Below, one piece after another: positions 50,180-59,465 of a stretch of DNA of 64,000 nucleotides (its first letter is position 1; each line of letters opens with the position of its first letter). This DNA is from Mycobacterium sp. Z3061. Its GTDB lineage: Bacteria; Actinomycetota; Actinomycetes; Mycobacteriales; Mycobacteriaceae. Made by a program: the position numbers and the translations under genes. Where the stretch lies: assembly GCF_031583025.1 (NCBI RefSeq), contig NZ_CP134062.1, positions 5,367,234 to 5,431,233 of the forward strand. Direction: 5' to 3'. A model generated the notes under the pieces. That model was not told the origin of the DNA. It made no database searches and was given only the letters and a program-made list of their open reading frames with translations.

Positions 50180-52192
50180 CTACCCGGGGATTCCCAGGGC
50201 GGCGGCGAGTTGGTCCGCGCTGGTCACCGGCAAGTCGCAGAGCCGCCCCCGGCACACGTAGGCGGCGTCCGCCCCGGCCACCCGGTCGCGTCCGGCCAGC
50301 AGCGGCGACGAGTCCGGCGCGCCTCCGACGACGATCGTCCCGCCGGGCGCCAGCCGGCGGGCAGCGGTGAGCAACGGCGACGCCGGGCCGGCACACGCGA
50401 CCGCGATCTGCAGCGGCCCGCGCACAGCGGCCTCGGCAACCGCCAGCCAGTGCCCGGCCGAACGTGGGGCGCGCGCCAGCAGCACCGAATGCGCGTCCAG
50501 GGTTTCGCCCACGATATGTAGATACCGCTCGGCCAGGTCCCCCGAAGCCAGGTGTGCGGCAGCGAGCAGCGCCTCCGCGATGGACGAGGCCCCCGACGGC
50601 GTCGCCCCGTCCAATGGATCGGCGGGTCGCAGCACGAGTTGCTCGGCGTCGTCGGCGGTGTCGAACCAGCGGCCCGGACGTTGCGGGTCGCCGAAATGCT
50701 CCACTGCGGTGTCCAGCAGTCCGGTGGCCGCAGCCAACCAGCTGTCGTCGGGACTCAATTGGTACAGCGCCAGCAATCCGGTGGCCAGCATCGCGTAGTC
50801 CTCCAGGATGGCCGCGCTGTCCCCCACCACCCCGGCGAGACTGGCACGCCGCAGTCGTCCGTCGACGACATGCACGTTTAGCAGCGCCGTCGCGCAACGC
50901 ACTGCCGCGTGCGCCAAACTCGGGTCATCCAGAGCGACACTGGCTTCGGCCAGGGCGGTGATCGCCAGCCCGTTCCAGGACGTGACCACTTTGTCGTCGC
51001 GTCCCGGCTGCGAGCGGGTGAGCCGGGCGGCAAGTAATGCGGCGCGCACCCGTCCCAGACGTTGGGGGTCTTCGGGATCGACGGGCAGTTGCAGCACCGA
51101 TGCCCCGTGCTCGAAGGTGCCCACTCGGGATACCCCGAAAACCCTCGCCGCCCAGCGCCCGTCGTCGGGTCCCAGCGCCTCGATCAGCTGCGGCGGCGTC
51201 CACACGTAGGTCGATCCCTCGCGCCCGTCGGCGTCGGCGTCCAGCGACGAGGTGAACATGTCACCGTCGGCCAGGTCGTCGAGCAGAAAGCGCGCGGTCT
51301 GCGCGGCGACCCGGCGGGCCAGCGGATCCCCGGTCCGCCGGGCCCAGTGCGAGTAGAACCGCAGCAGCAGCGCATTGTCGTACAGCATCTTCTCGAAATG
51401 CGGCACCACCCAGGCGTGGTCGACGCTGTACCGGGCGAAGCCGCCGGCGAGTTGGTCATAGATGCCGCCGCGGGCCATGGCAGCGCCCGCGCGCGAAACC
51501 GCCTCGGAGACTTCGGATGACCCGGTGCGTTCGTAGTTTCGTAACAGACCCTCGAGCAGCGCCGACGGCGGAAACTTCGGGGCGGTGCCGAATCCGCCGT
51601 GCACGACGTCCTGATCCCGCAGCACGGCGGCGACGGCGTCGTCACACAAGCCGGGCACGATCGCCGGCCCACCGCCCGGCAGCCCTGACGCCATCGAGCG
51701 CAATTCGCCGGCGATGTGGTCGGAGGCCTCCTCCACCTCGGCGCGCCGTCGCGTCCACGTCTCGTTGATCGCCGAAAGCAGTTGCAGAAAAGCATCTTTG
51801 GGGTAGTAGGTACCGCAGAAGAACGGTCGCCCGTCCGGGGTGAGGAAGCACGTCATCGGCCAGCCACCCTGCCCGGTGAGCGCGACGGTGGCGTTCATGT
51901 AGACCGAGTCGATGTCCGGGCGCTCTTCGCGGTCCACCTTGATGCAGACGAACCCGGCGTTCATGGCCGCGGCCACCTCGTCGTCCTCGAACGATTCGTG
52001 TGCCATCACGTGGCACCAGTGGCAGGCGGCGTAACCGATGGACAGCAGCACCGGCACGTCACGCGCAGCGGCCTCGGCGAGTGCTTGCGGACCCCACTGC
52101 TGCCAGTGCACCGGGTTGTCGGCGTGCTGGCGCAGGTAGGGGCTGGTGGCCTGGCCGAGTGTGTTCGTCCCGGGCAGGTCAGCCGGGCTCAT
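50180..52192 (-). CDS. Thioredoxin-domain, YyaL/SPATA20-family protein (Rv1084 type)
   Basis: Protein of 670 aa. An N-terminal thioredoxin-like domain (about 1-160) begins with the family motif SPYLRQHADNPVHW and has CHWC at 57-60 (YAACHWCHVMAHESF), the RPDIDSVYM motif and GWPMTCFLTPDG. The rest is an alpha/alpha six-barrel glycosidase-like region with GGFGTAPKFP, VPHFEKMLYDNA and SLDADADGREGSTYVW. Function is unsettled. The segment at residues 113-137 (DNA 51782-51856) is the apparent source of the small ORFs between the PPE genes. The ATG at 52192 overlaps the end of the upstream gene by 14 bases. Confidence 0.93.
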   Translation of the reverse strand: MSPADLPGTNTLGQATSPYLRQHADNPVHWQQWGPQALAEAAARDVPVLLSIGYAACHWCHVMAHESFEDDEVAAAMNAGFVCIKVDREERPDIDSVYMNATVALTGQGGWPMTCFLTPDGRPFFCGTYYPKDAFLQLLSAINETWTRRRAEVEEASDHIAGELRSMASGLPGGGPAIVPGLCDDAVAAVLRDQDVVHGGFGTAPKFPPSALLEGLLRNYERTGSSEVSEAVSRAGAAMARGGIYDQLAGGFARYSVDHAWVVPHFEKMLYDNALLLRFYSHWARRTGDPLARRVAAQTARFLLDDLADGDMFTSSLDADADGREGSTYVWTPPQLIEALGPDDGRWAARVFGVSRVGTFEHGASVLQLPVDPEDPQRLGRVRAALLAARLTRSQPGRDDKVVTSWNGLAITALAEASVALDDPSLAHAAVRCATALLNVHVVDGRLRRASLAGVVGDSAAILEDYAMLATGLLALYQLSPDDSWLAAATGLLDTAVEHFGDPQRPGRWFDTADDAEQLVLRPADPLDGATPSGASSIAEALLAAAHLASGDLAERYLHIVGETLDAHSVLLARAPRSAGHWLAVAEAAVRGPLQIAVACAGPASPLLTAARRLAPGGTIVVGGAPDSSPLLAGRDRVAGADAAYVCRGRLCDLPVTSADQLAAALGIPG

Positions 52193-52463
52193 GGGCCGAG
52201 CCCGGAGGCCGGTTGCTGTCAGCGTCGGTGTCCGGAGGCTCGACCGTGTCGGTGCCTTCATCGGCGGCCTGATCCGGCTCGGGGTGCTGGCGATCGAAGG
52301 ACTCCGGGACCTTCTTCAGCTGCCTGTTCATCGAACGGACCAGGAACACGGTGGCGACGATGAGCAGCACGACCACCACCAGCCCCAGGGGACTGGCCTT
52401 GCCGAAATCCGGTCCGTTGTTCTTCGGGCCGGCAGCGATCACGGTGAGCAGAAAGTGGTTCAC
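52179..52463 (-). CDS. Small single-pass membrane protein (Rv1083 type)
   Basis: Protein of 94 aa from a GTG at 52463: short N-terminus, one membrane helix at about residues 25-43 ([18 protein letters not shown]), then a polar, acidic, Pro-rich tail facing the cytoplasm. Function unknown. Its start overlaps the mca stop by four bases (GTGA) and its end overlaps the thioredoxin-domain gene by 14 bases, so mca, this gene and the thioredoxin-domain gene form one tightly coupled operon with the isomerase-like gene behind them. Confidence 0.87.
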   Translation of the reverse strand: MNHFLLTVIAAGPKNNGPDFGKASPLGLVVVVLLIVATVFLVRSMNRQLKKVPESFDRQHPEPDQAADEGTDTVEPPDTDADSNRPPGSAHEPG

Positions 52464-53329
52464 GGCTCGAAGATCCCCTCGAACAGATCGGTCTCCGGTA
52501 TGCGGGCCGGCACCCGCGAGCGGGCCAGCTCGAACTCTTCAGTCGGCCACAGCCGCTCCTGCCACTCGATCGGCGCGGCGAAGAACTCTGCGTTCGGATC
52601 GATCTGGGTGGCATGGGCGATGAGGGCATCGTCGCGTTGACCGAAATACGCCGAGCACTCCACGCGGGTGGTCACCCGCTTCTCGAAGTGATCGTTCTCC
52701 GGCAGCCAGTGCGTCAGCCACTTCTCGAACGGACCCTCCTGGCCGTTCTTGGCGAATTCGTCCTGCAGCAGCTGCATCCGCGCCCGCAGGAAACCGTGCA
52801 CGTAATACAGCTTGGACACCGACCACGGCTCCCCGGCGTCGGGGAACCGTCGATAATCGCCCGCCGCTTCGTAGGCGCTGACGGATACCTCGTGGCAGCG
52901 GATGTGGTCGGGGTGCGGGTAGCCGCCGTTCTCGTCGTAGGTGATCATCACGTGCGGCTGAAACTCCCTGACCACCCGCACCAGCGCTTCGGTGGACTCT
53001 TCCAACGGCACCAGGGCGAAGCAGCCCTCAGGTAGGGGCGGCGGCGGGTCGCCCTTGGGCAGGCCGGAGTCGATGAAGCCCAGCCAGTGGTGTTCGACGC
53101 CGAGGATCTCGGCGGCCTTGGCCATCTCGTCCCGGCGAATTTCGTGAATATGTCCGTGCACGTCGGGAAGGTCCATCGCCGGGTTCAGGATCTCACCGCG
53201 TTCGCCGCCGGTCAGCGTCACCACCATCACCCGGTGGCCCTCATCGGCATAGCGCGCCAGCGTCGCGGCCCCCTTGCTGGATTCGTCGTCGGGGTGGGCG
53301 TGCACCGCCATCAATCGCAGTTTGCTCAC
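52460..53329 (-). CDS. mca: Mycothiol S-conjugate amidase
   Basis: Zinc-dependent amidase that cleaves mycothiol S-conjugates of drugs and electrophiles to a mercapturic acid for export, the mycobacterial counterpart of glutathione detoxification. Zn ligands are in AHPDDE near the N-terminus and HPDH near residue 140; the LmbE/PIG-L fold motifs LTGGERGE and [13 protein letters not shown] are present. The GTG at 53329 ([16 protein letters not shown]) gives 289 aa, one more than I recall for Rv1082; an open extension reaches 53437 without family support. Divergent from the DUF4307-type gene, and leads a four-gene operon. Confidence 0.95.
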   Translation of the reverse strand: MSKLRLMAVHAHPDDESSKGAATLARYADEGHRVMVVTLTGGERGEILNPAMDLPDVHGHIHEIRRDEMAKAAEILGVEHHWLGFIDSGLPKGDPPPPLPEGCFALVPLEESTEALVRVVREFQPHVMITYDENGGYPHPDHIRCHEVSVSAYEAAGDYRRFPDAGEPWSVSKLYYVHGFLRARMQLLQDEFAKNGQEGPFEKWLTHWLPENDHFEKRVTTRVECSAYFGQRDDALIAHATQIDPNAEFFAAPIEWQERLWPTEEFELARSRVPARIPETDLFEGIFEP

Positions 53330-53435
53330 GAGCTCCCTTGCATCTGTTCTTCCGAGTCCGTCCATTGGCCGCCCACCGACCGTGTGAGTGCCCCCTATAC
53401 TTCCAGTTCTCCTGTACCCCACAACTCCCGAGGGC

Positions 53436-53882
53436 ATGACTGAGCACTTGACCGAGGATTCCTTCGCCCGGCCCGAGGCACGCTACGGACGTGATCGGCT
53501 GTCGCGGAAAACGCGGCGCCGCGTCGTCATCGGCCTGACCGTACTGGTCCTGGCGGCGGGAGTCGGCATCGCGATCGTCGCTTACCGGCAAATCGGCTCC
53601 GGCCCGGTCAAAGGCACCCTGGCCGGCTACGAGGTGATCGATGACCAGACGGCGTCGGTGACCATCAGCGTGTACCGCAGCGACCCGTCGCGGCCGGTCG
53701 ACTGCATCGTGCGGATCAGGTCTAAAGACGGCAGCGAGACGGGCCGCCGCGAAGTGCTGGTGCCCCCGGCCGGCCAGAACACCGTGCAGGTGACCACAAC
53801 GCTCAAATCGAGCAAGCCGCCGGCGATGGCGGACGTGTACGGCTGCGGCGCGGACGTGCCCGGCTATCTGCGGTCTCAGTGA
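53436..53882 (+). CDS. Single-pass membrane protein, DUF4307-type (Rv1081c)
   Basis: Protein of 148 aa: polar N-terminus with [19 protein letters not shown], one membrane helix at about residues 33-52 ([20 protein letters not shown]), then an extracytoplasmic beta-rich domain with VSVYR-like strands, Cys90 and Cys139 and a GYLRSQ end. The family is annotated DUF4307 as I recall and is actinobacterial; role unknown. ATG 53436 is chosen over an open extension from 53388. Divergent from mca with 106 bases between starts; upstream of greA on the same strand. Confidence 0.86.
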   Translation: MTEHLTEDSFARPEARYGRDRLSRKTRRRVVIGLTVLVLAAGVGIAIVAYRQIGSGPVKGTLAGYEVIDDQTASVTISVYRSDPSRPVDCIVRIRSKDGSETGRREVLVPPAGQNTVQVTTTLKSSKPPAMADVYGCGADVPGYLRSQ

Positions 53883-53939
53883 GCGGGTAGCAAAACGCCG
53901 AACTGCGGATATGTCAGTCATCTACCGTTTGCGCGGTGG

Positions 53940-53945
53940 TAACAT
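53940..53945 (+). promoter_or_regulatory. Probable -10 element of greA
   Basis: TAACAT fits TANNNT. Initiation about seven bases downstream would fall near 53952, giving a 5' UTR of about 145 bases that opens with the hairpin at 53955-53976. Confidence 0.45.
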
Positions 53946-53954
53946 GGATGAATG

Positions 53955-53976
53955 CACGGTCCTGCTTGGGACCGTG
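53955..53976 (+). other. Stem-loop at the 5' end of the greA leader
   Basis: CACGGTCC (53955-53962) and GGACCGTG (53969-53976) form a perfect eight-base stem with a six-base loop, about three bases after the predicted transcription start. It could stabilise the mRNA 5' end or act in feedback by GreA on its own leader. There is no U-tract, so simple termination is unlikely. Confidence 0.5.
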
Positions 53977-54096
53977 TATTGCTGCATTAGAGGCCGTGAG
54001 CAGAGCGGAGTTGCAGCACCCGGGGTGGGGACCCGCACACGCCCAACATCGGGACCACAGCTTGCGCGGAACAACAAGTACAAGGAGCGCCACGAG

Positions 54097-54591
54097 ATGA
54101 CGGACACTCAGGTGACCTGGTTGACCCAGGAGTCACATGACCGACTCAAGGCCGAGCTCGACCAGTTGATCGCCAATCGCCCGATCATCGCCGCCGAGAT
54201 CAACGACCGTCGCGAAGAGGGCGACCTACGCGAGAACGGCGGATACCACGCCGCCCGCGAGGAGCAGGGCCAGCAGGAGGCCCGTATCCGCCAGCTGCAG
54301 GACCTGCTCAACAACGCCAAGGTCGGTGAGGCGCCCAAGCAGTCCGGCGTCGCGCTGCCGGGTTCGGTGGTGAAGGTCTACTACAACGGCGACGAGGACG
54401 ACAGCGAGACCTTTTTGATCGCGACCCGTCAGGAAGGCGTCAACGACGGCAAGCTCGAGGTCTATTCGCCGAACTCACCGTTGGGCGGTGCGCTGATCGA
54501 CGCCAAGGTGGGCGAGACCCGCAGCTACAAGGTGCCCAGCGGCAACACCGTCGAGGTGACGCTGGTCAGCGCGGAGCCCTACCACTCCTGA
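54097..54591 (+). CDS. greA: Transcription elongation factor GreA
   Basis: Secondary-channel factor that rescues backtracked RNA polymerase by stimulating transcript cleavage. Protein of 164 aa with the N-terminal coiled coil (about residues 1-75, [17 protein letters not shown] to RIRQLQDLL), including the tip motif [15 protein letters not shown] with the two acidic residues that position Mg. The C-terminal FKBP-like domain ends [21 protein letters not shown] lies upstream of the ATG at 54097. The open frame from 53911 is the leader region and is not coding. Length equals that of M. tuberculosis GreA. Confidence 0.96.
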   Translation: MTDTQVTWLTQESHDRLKAELDQLIANRPIIAAEINDRREEGDLRENGGYHAAREEQGQQEARIRQLQDLLNNAKVGEAPKQSGVALPGSVVKVYYNGDEDDSETFLIATRQEGVNDGKLEVYSPNSPLGGALIDAKVGETRSYKVPSGNTVEVTLVSAEPYHS

Positions 54592-54612
54592 TTTCCCTGC
54601 GCGAGCTCCCGC

Positions 54613-54672
54613 GCGAGCAGACGCGAAATCGCACGCGCGGGGTCCGCGCCGTGCGATTTCGCGTCTGCTCGC
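54613..54672. terminator. Long bidirectional hairpin between convergent greA and metB
   Basis: Arms 54613-54634 and 54651-54672 are exact 22-base inverted copies (GCGAGCAGACGCGAAATCGCAC when written as two parts), and inside them GCGCGG (54635-54640) pairs with CCGCGC (54644-54649), leaving a one-base bulge at 54650 and a three-base loop. The 28-bp stem sits between two stop codons and can serve both strands. Its outer sequence is shared with the hairpin downstream of glyA. Confidence 0.82.
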
Positions 54673-54677
54673 GGTAA

Positions 54678-55832
54678 TTAGGTGAGCGCCTGGTCCAAAT
54701 CGGCCAACAGATCCGCAACATCCTCGATTCCCACCGAAAGCCGGACGAGATCGTCGGGAACCTCCAGCTGGGATCCCGCCGTGGATGCGTGCGTCATGGC
54801 ACTGGGGTGCTCGATAAGTGACTCCACCCCTCCCAGCGATTCGGCCAGGATGAACACGCGGGTCTGAGCGCACAATTTCTCGGCGGCCGCACGCCCGCCG
54901 CGCATCCGCACCGAGACCATGCCACCGAAACCACGCATCTGCCGGGCGGCAACCTCATGCCCGGGGTGACCGGGCAGACCGGGATACAGCACGCCGCTTA
55001 CCGCGGGATGGCCCGCCAGGAAATCCGCAACCGCCGCGGCGTTTTCGCTGTGCCGCTGCATCCGCAGCACCAGCGTCTTCAGGCCGCGCAGGGTGAGGTA
55101 GGCGTCGAACGGCCCGGGCACGGCGCCGGCCCCGTTCTGCAGAAACGCGAACGCCCGGTCCAGCTCTTCGTCGTTGGTCACAAGGGCGCCCCCGACGACG
55201 TCGGAGTGGCCGCCGATGTACTTGGTGGTCGAATGCAACACCACGTCTGCACCGAGCGTCAGCGGCTGCTGCAGCGCAGGGGAAGCAAAGGTGTTGTCCA
55301 CCAACACTTTTGCCGAGCTGTCGGCGCCGATCTGAGCGATTCCGCTGATATCGGCGATCGACAGCAGCGGGTTGGTGGGCGTCTCAACCCAGATCAGTCG
55401 CGTCTGCGGGTTGATCGCGGCCCGCACGGCGTCCAGGTCCGACAGCGCCACCGGGGTGTACGCGATGCCCCATTGCGTGAACACCTTGTCGATCAGCCGG
55501 AACGTGCCGCCATAGGCGTCGTCGGGGATGACGACGTGGTCGCCGGGGCGCAGGAGCGCCCGTAGCGCACAGTCGGTGGCAGCCATGCCGGAACTGAACG
55601 CCCGCCCGTAAGTGCCGTCCTCCACCGCGGCCAGCGAGGCCTCCAGCGCCGAGCGGGTCGGGTTGCCGGTGCGCGCGTATTCGAACCCGCCACGCAGACC
55701 GCCGACCCCGTCCTGGGCGAAGGTGCTGCTGGCATAGATAGGTGTGTTGACGGCGCCGGTCGCCGGGTCGGGGCGGTAGCCGGCGTGGATGGCTTTGGTG
55801 GCAAGTCCGTTGAATGCGTGGTCGTCGCTCAT
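54678..55832 (-). CDS. metB: Cystathionine gamma-synthase
   Basis: PLP enzyme of transsulfuration joining an activated homoserine ester with cysteine to give cystathionine. Protein of 384 aa with the Cys/Met-metabolism family motifs YARTGNPT, SSGMAAT, the DDAYGGTFR segment, WVETPTNPLL, and the PLP lysine in STTKYIGGHSDVVGG. C-terminal AESLGGVESLIEHPSAMTH is typical. ATG at 55832; open extension to 55913 unsupported. The cbs gene 0.9 kb away makes the same intermediate, so both directions of transsulfuration are represented here. Confidence 0.94.
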   Translation of the reverse strand: MSDDHAFNGLATKAIHAGYRPDPATGAVNTPIYASSTFAQDGVGGLRGGFEYARTGNPTRSALEASLAAVEDGTYGRAFSSGMAATDCALRALLRPGDHVVIPDDAYGGTFRLIDKVFTQWGIAYTPVALSDLDAVRAAINPQTRLIWVETPTNPLLSIADISGIAQIGADSSAKVLVDNTFASPALQQPLTLGADVVLHSTTKYIGGHSDVVGGALVTNDEELDRAFAFLQNGAGAVPGPFDAYLTLRGLKTLVLRMQRHSENAAAVADFLAGHPAVSGVLYPGLPGHPGHEVAARQMRGFGGMVSVRMRGGRAAAEKLCAQTRVFILAESLGGVESLIEHPSAMTHASTAGSQLEVPDDLVRLSVGIEDVADLLADLDQALT

Positions 55833-55864
55833 CGACCGCCAGCCTAATCGCGCAACCGCGCGCT

Positions 55865-55925
55865 GTTGACGCTGCGGTGAGGGAGCGGAAGTGCGAGCAG
55901 CCTCGGCCCTCACCGCAGAGTCAAC
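55865..55925. terminator. Inverted repeat between pra and metB (GTTGACxCTGCGG family)
   Basis: Left arm 55865-55883 (GTTGACGCTGCGGTGAGGG) and right arm 55907-55925 pair with a single mismatch over a 23-base loop. The repeat lies five bases beyond the pra stop on the minus strand and 33 bases before the metB ATG. It shares the GTTGACTCTGCG core with the tandem repeats around 61.7 and 62.8 kb. Confidence 0.65.
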
Positions 55926-55929
55926 GCCG

Positions 55930-56658
55930 TCAGAGCGGCAGGCACACCGTCGTCATGATCTTGTCCGCCAGGGTCTGACGCTTGCTGTCCCACAGCGGGA
56001 ACAAAAACCCGACGTAGCAGATGATCGCGTCGACGAAGTGCGCGAGTTGCCGCACCAGTGACATCCCGAAACCGAGCGGCACTCCGGTGACCTCGCTGAC
56101 CACCTTGAACTTCAGGATGGACTTGCCGATGCTCGAGCCGGTCGTGCCCTGCCGGTATCCGTAGTTCCAGACCACGTACGCCAGGATCAGCAGCGACGCC
56201 AGGCCCTGCGCCAAAGTCCCGATGATCGACCCCTGGGTGTAGCAGTACTGCGCGACGTCGTACTGGTTGACGCTGGTGACGCATGACTCCTCTTGCGTGA
56301 GCATGTCGATCACCTGCGCGATGCCCAGGACGACGATGACCGGGGCGTAGTCGATCAGAAAGGCCAGGAAACGGGTGATCCAGGGCGTGTAGGCATCCGT
56401 CGACAACCCCTTGACCGCAGGTCCGGGCGGCGGTGGCGCGTACCCCCCGGCCGCTGGAGGAGGCGGCGGATAGCCGCCCGCGGGCGGTGGCGGCGGCGGA
56501 GGAGGAGGTGCTGATCCCCCGACGGACTGCGAGAAGTCGCCACTGCTGCCCGGAGGCGGCGGCGCGGACGGCGGAAGGTGCCCACCCGAGGGCGCGGCGC
56601 CAGAGGAGCCAGGGGGCGGCGGCGGTGGCGGGTAGGACCCGCCGGGCTGATCGGTCAT
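55930..56658 (-). CDS. pra: Proline-rich antigen, RDD-family membrane protein
   Basis: Protein of 242 aa (Rv1078 about 240). The N-terminal ~85 residues are runs of Pro and Gly (PPPPPPPGSSG, PPPPPPPPPAGGYPPPP). After that an RDD domain has about three membrane segments: TPWITRFLAFLIDYAPVIVV with the Arg and Asp that name the family, a middle helix LASLLILAYVVWNYGY followed by GKSILKFKVV, and RQLAHFVDAIICYVGFLFPLWD. The C-terminal DSKRQTLADKIMTTV is the usual family ending. ATG at 56658. Transport or scaffolding roles are unproven. Downstream of cbs on the same strand. Confidence 0.92.
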   Translation of the reverse strand: MTDQPGGSYPPPPPPPGSSGAAPSGGHLPPSAPPPPGSSGDFSQSVGGSAPPPPPPPPPAGGYPPPPPAAGGYAPPPPGPAVKGLSTDAYTPWITRFLAFLIDYAPVIVVLGIAQVIDMLTQEESCVTSVNQYDVAQYCYTQGSIIGTLAQGLASLLILAYVVWNYGYRQGTTGSSIGKSILKFKVVSEVTGVPLGFGMSLVRQLAHFVDAIICYVGFLFPLWDSKRQTLADKIMTTVCLPL

Positions 56659-56746
56659 TGGGCAACCTTCCGAGCTTCCAAGAGCGGACTTTGCTGAACT
56701 CAGCCGGATACAGTACCGCAGCACCGAGAGCTACGTCACAGCCGCA

Positions 56747-58141
56747 CTAGCGCCGTCGCGTTCCTTCGGAGAGGAAGCCCAGCAGGTCGTAGCGGGTGAT
56801 CACGCCGACCGGTTTGCCCTCCTCGACGACCATCAGGGCGTCCTGATCGCGTAACGCCTTGCCGGCGACGCTGACCATTTCCCCGGCGCCGATCAGCCGC
56901 AGCGGCGGGCTCATGTGCTGCTTGACCGCGTCGGCCAGCTTGGCCCGACCCTCGAACACCGCCGACAGCAGTTCGCGTTCGGAGACGCTGCCGGCGACCT
57001 CCCCGGCCATCACCGGCGGCTCAGCCCCCACCACCGGCATCTGCGACACCCCGTACTCCCGCAGGATCCCGATGGCGTCGCGCACGGTCTCCGAGGGATG
57101 GGTGTGCACCAGGTCGGGCAGCGCGCCGGACTTGCGGCGCAACACGTCGCCAACCGTCGACTCGGCGGCCGAGCCGTCGAGCCGGCTGCGCAGGAATCCG
57201 TACGACGACATCCAGGCGTCGTTGAAGATCTTCGCCATGTAGCCGCGGCCGCCGTCGGGCAGCAGCACCACGATCACCGCGTCGGGCCCGGCGTGCTCGG
57301 CCACCTTCAGGGCGGCGACGACGGCCATCCCGCACGATCCGCCGACGAGCATGGCCTCCTCGCGGGCCAGCCGTCTGGTCATCTCGAAGGAGTCGGAGTC
57401 CGAGACGGCGATGATCTCGTCGGGCACCGACGGGTCGTAGGCCGCCGGCCAGAAATCCTCACCGACACCCTCGACCAGATAGGGCCGCCCGGTGCCACCG
57501 GAGTAGACCGATCCCTCCGGGTCGGCGCCGATGACGCGCACCCGCCCGTCCGATACTTCCTTGAGGTAGCGTCCGGCGCCGGTGATCGTACCGCCGGTTC
57601 CGATGCCGGCGACGAAGTGAGTGACCTTGCCGTCGGTGTCCGCCCAGATCTCGGGGCCGGTGGTCGCGTAGTGACTGGCCGGCCCTTCGGGGTTGGAGTA
57701 CTGGTCCGGTTTCCACGCGCCCTCTATTTCCCGGACCAACCGGTCGGAGACGCTGTAGTAGCTGTCCGGGTCCTCCGGCGGCACCGCCGTCGGGCAGACG
57801 ACCACCTCGGCGCCGTACGCGCGCAACACGTTTCGCTTGTCCTCACCGACCTTGTCAGGGCAGACGAACACGCATTTGTAGCCGCGCCGCTGGGCCACCA
57901 GGGCCAGTCCGACCCCGGTGTTGCCCGACGTCGGCTCGACGATCGTGCCGCCTGGCCGCAGCTCCCCGCTGGCCTCGGCGGCGTCGATCATCCGCTCGGC
58001 GATCCGGTCCTTGGAACTGCCGCCGGGGTTGAGGTACTCCACCTTCGCGGCCACGATGCCCGCGCCTTCGGGGACGACGGAGTTCAGCCGAACCAGGGGC
58101 GTGCCGCCGATGAGGTCACTGAGGTGCTGCGCGATCCGCAT
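56747..58141 (-). CDS. cbs: Cystathionine beta-synthase
   Basis: PLP enzyme condensing homocysteine with serine. Protein of 464 aa, as I recall for Rv1077. Catalytic domain about 1-320: GGTPLVRLN, PLP lysine Lys44 in GGSSKDRIA, the EPTSGNTGVGLAL cofactor-binding loop, and GTGGTITGAGRYLK. Two C-terminal CBS domains (about 335-395 and 400-464) end in VGVITRYDLLGFLSEG. No N-terminal haem-binding region is present. Transcribed toward pra and metB. Confidence 0.95.
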   Translation of the reverse strand: MRIAQHLSDLIGGTPLVRLNSVVPEGAGIVAAKVEYLNPGGSSKDRIAERMIDAAEASGELRPGGTIVEPTSGNTGVGLALVAQRRGYKCVFVCPDKVGEDKRNVLRAYGAEVVVCPTAVPPEDPDSYYSVSDRLVREIEGAWKPDQYSNPEGPASHYATTGPEIWADTDGKVTHFVAGIGTGGTITGAGRYLKEVSDGRVRVIGADPEGSVYSGGTGRPYLVEGVGEDFWPAAYDPSVPDEIIAVSDSDSFEMTRRLAREEAMLVGGSCGMAVVAALKVAEHAGPDAVIVVLLPDGGRGYMAKIFNDAWMSSYGFLRSRLDGSAAESTVGDVLRRKSGALPDLVHTHPSETVRDAIGILREYGVSQMPVVGAEPPVMAGEVAGSVSERELLSAVFEGRAKLADAVKQHMSPPLRLIGAGEMVSVAGKALRDQDALMVVEEGKPVGVITRYDLLGFLSEGTRRR

Positions 58142-58192
58142 GCGCCTATCGTCGCAGGCCCTCTCGCAGGCCGCACAACCGCTCGGCGGGTG

Positions 58193-59260
58193 TCAGCCGG
58201 TCGCCTCGCGGATGTACTCGCCGATCTGGCGCAGCGAGCGCACGGCTTCGGGCAACAGCGGCCCGGCGACCTGGAAGTCGTGAACCTGGCCCGGCCACAC
58301 GCGCACCTCGGCCGGCACGCCGGCGGCCGCCAGTCTGCTCGCCGCCAACTGCGCGTCATGCAGCAGCACCTCGGATCCGGACACATGGATCAGGGTCCGC
58401 GGCAGGCCCGGCGCGATGTGGTCCAGCGGCTCGTAAATCTCTTCCGGCTGACCGTTCACGGTGTTCTTCGCGGCACAGCTAGCAACCAAAGCGCCGAGCG
58501 CATCGAAGGCCCTCGCGGGGAACATCGCATCCGTTTTGATGTTGGGATGAGACTGCTTGGCTTCCTTTGCCAGCTGCAGCAGTGGCGAGATCGCAACGAG
58601 GGCTGCGGGCTCTTCACCTTCGCGCAGTAGGCGCTGCGCGAGAGACAGCGCGAGGTACCCGCCGGCGGAGTCGCCGCCCAGCACAATCTGATCCGGTTCG
58701 TAGCCCAGCAACCGGAGCCATCGGTAACCGTCGTGGCAATCGTCGAGCGCCATCCCGATCGAATGCTTGGGCATCAACCGGTAGTTGACGACGAGAACGG
58801 GTGCGTCAGCGAACTTCGACAGCGATTCGACCAGCCGGCCGTGAGAGTTTGCTCCGCAGGTCAAGAATGCACCGCCGTGCAAGTAGAGCACGACTCGCCG
58901 GGTGCCGTCGGCCGGCAGCACGCCCGCCGCACGAACCAGCTGGGCCGACGCATTAGGTAAGGTCACCTCGGCCCTGACGGTACTGGTGGCAGGTAGCAGC
59001 ACGCGTGCGGCATGGTCGATCAGCCCCCATGGCCAGGGCAGGTGCGGAACGTAGCTGCCGGCCGCCAAAACCGGTCGGATCGTCACGCGAGACGCCAGCG
59101 TAGCGAACCGGGCGGCAACACTCGGCCCAGACTCGACAACCTCGACGGGAGCCCCGTCGCTGATCGCGAATCTGCGTGCTTCGAGTCTACGAGCCTTCAG
59201 CGCGTCGCGCGGGCGAATGGCGACTCTAGGTGCGTCAGAGACCTTACTGGGTGCGGTCAT
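58193..59260 (-). CDS. lipU: Hormone-sensitive lipase family esterase LipU
   Basis: Serine esterase of the HSL (Lip-H-like) family. From the ATG at 59260 the protein is 355 aa; a GTG three codons earlier is also possible. Oxyanion motif LYLHGGAF at about residue 125, nucleophile GDSAGGYLALSLA at about 195, and the catalytic His in VWPGQVHDFQVAG at about 320. It is longer than the ~297 aa I recall for M. tuberculosis LipU, with the extra residues at the N-terminus, so an internal start is conceivable. Precedes cbs on the same strand by 51 bases. Confidence 0.88.
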   Translation of the reverse strand: MTAPSKVSDAPRVAIRPRDALKARRLEARRFAISDGAPVEVVESGPSVAARFATLASRVTIRPVLAAGSYVPHLPWPWGLIDHAARVLLPATSTVRAEVTLPNASAQLVRAAGVLPADGTRRVVLYLHGGAFLTCGANSHGRLVESLSKFADAPVLVVNYRLMPKHSIGMALDDCHDGYRWLRLLGYEPDQIVLGGDSAGGYLALSLAQRLLREGEEPAALVAISPLLQLAKEAKQSHPNIKTDAMFPARAFDALGALVASCAAKNTVNGQPEEIYEPLDHIAPGLPRTLIHVSGSEVLLHDAQLAASRLAAAGVPAEVRVWPGQVHDFQVAGPLLPEAVRSLRQIGEYIREATG

Positions 59261-59465
59261 GCTCAACACTTCCTACGCCGTTGTAGTCCGATACAGCATG
59301 CGACGAAGAAGCTGAGCGATTCGTTCAGCCAACCTCGCAGACTTAGCTTGACAGTCCTCTACCCACTCAACTTCCTAGTAATCGCTTTCGATACCACATC
59401 TGTGTCACACCGTAACCGGTTTGTTTGTCAGCTACCCCCGAAATGAGCACAACCGTCCTAAACTG

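Noticed and set aside
53911..54096. N-terminal extension of GreA from 53911
   Set aside because: The extension overlaps the likely promoter and leader hairpin, and GreA family length and ribosome site fit ATG 54097.
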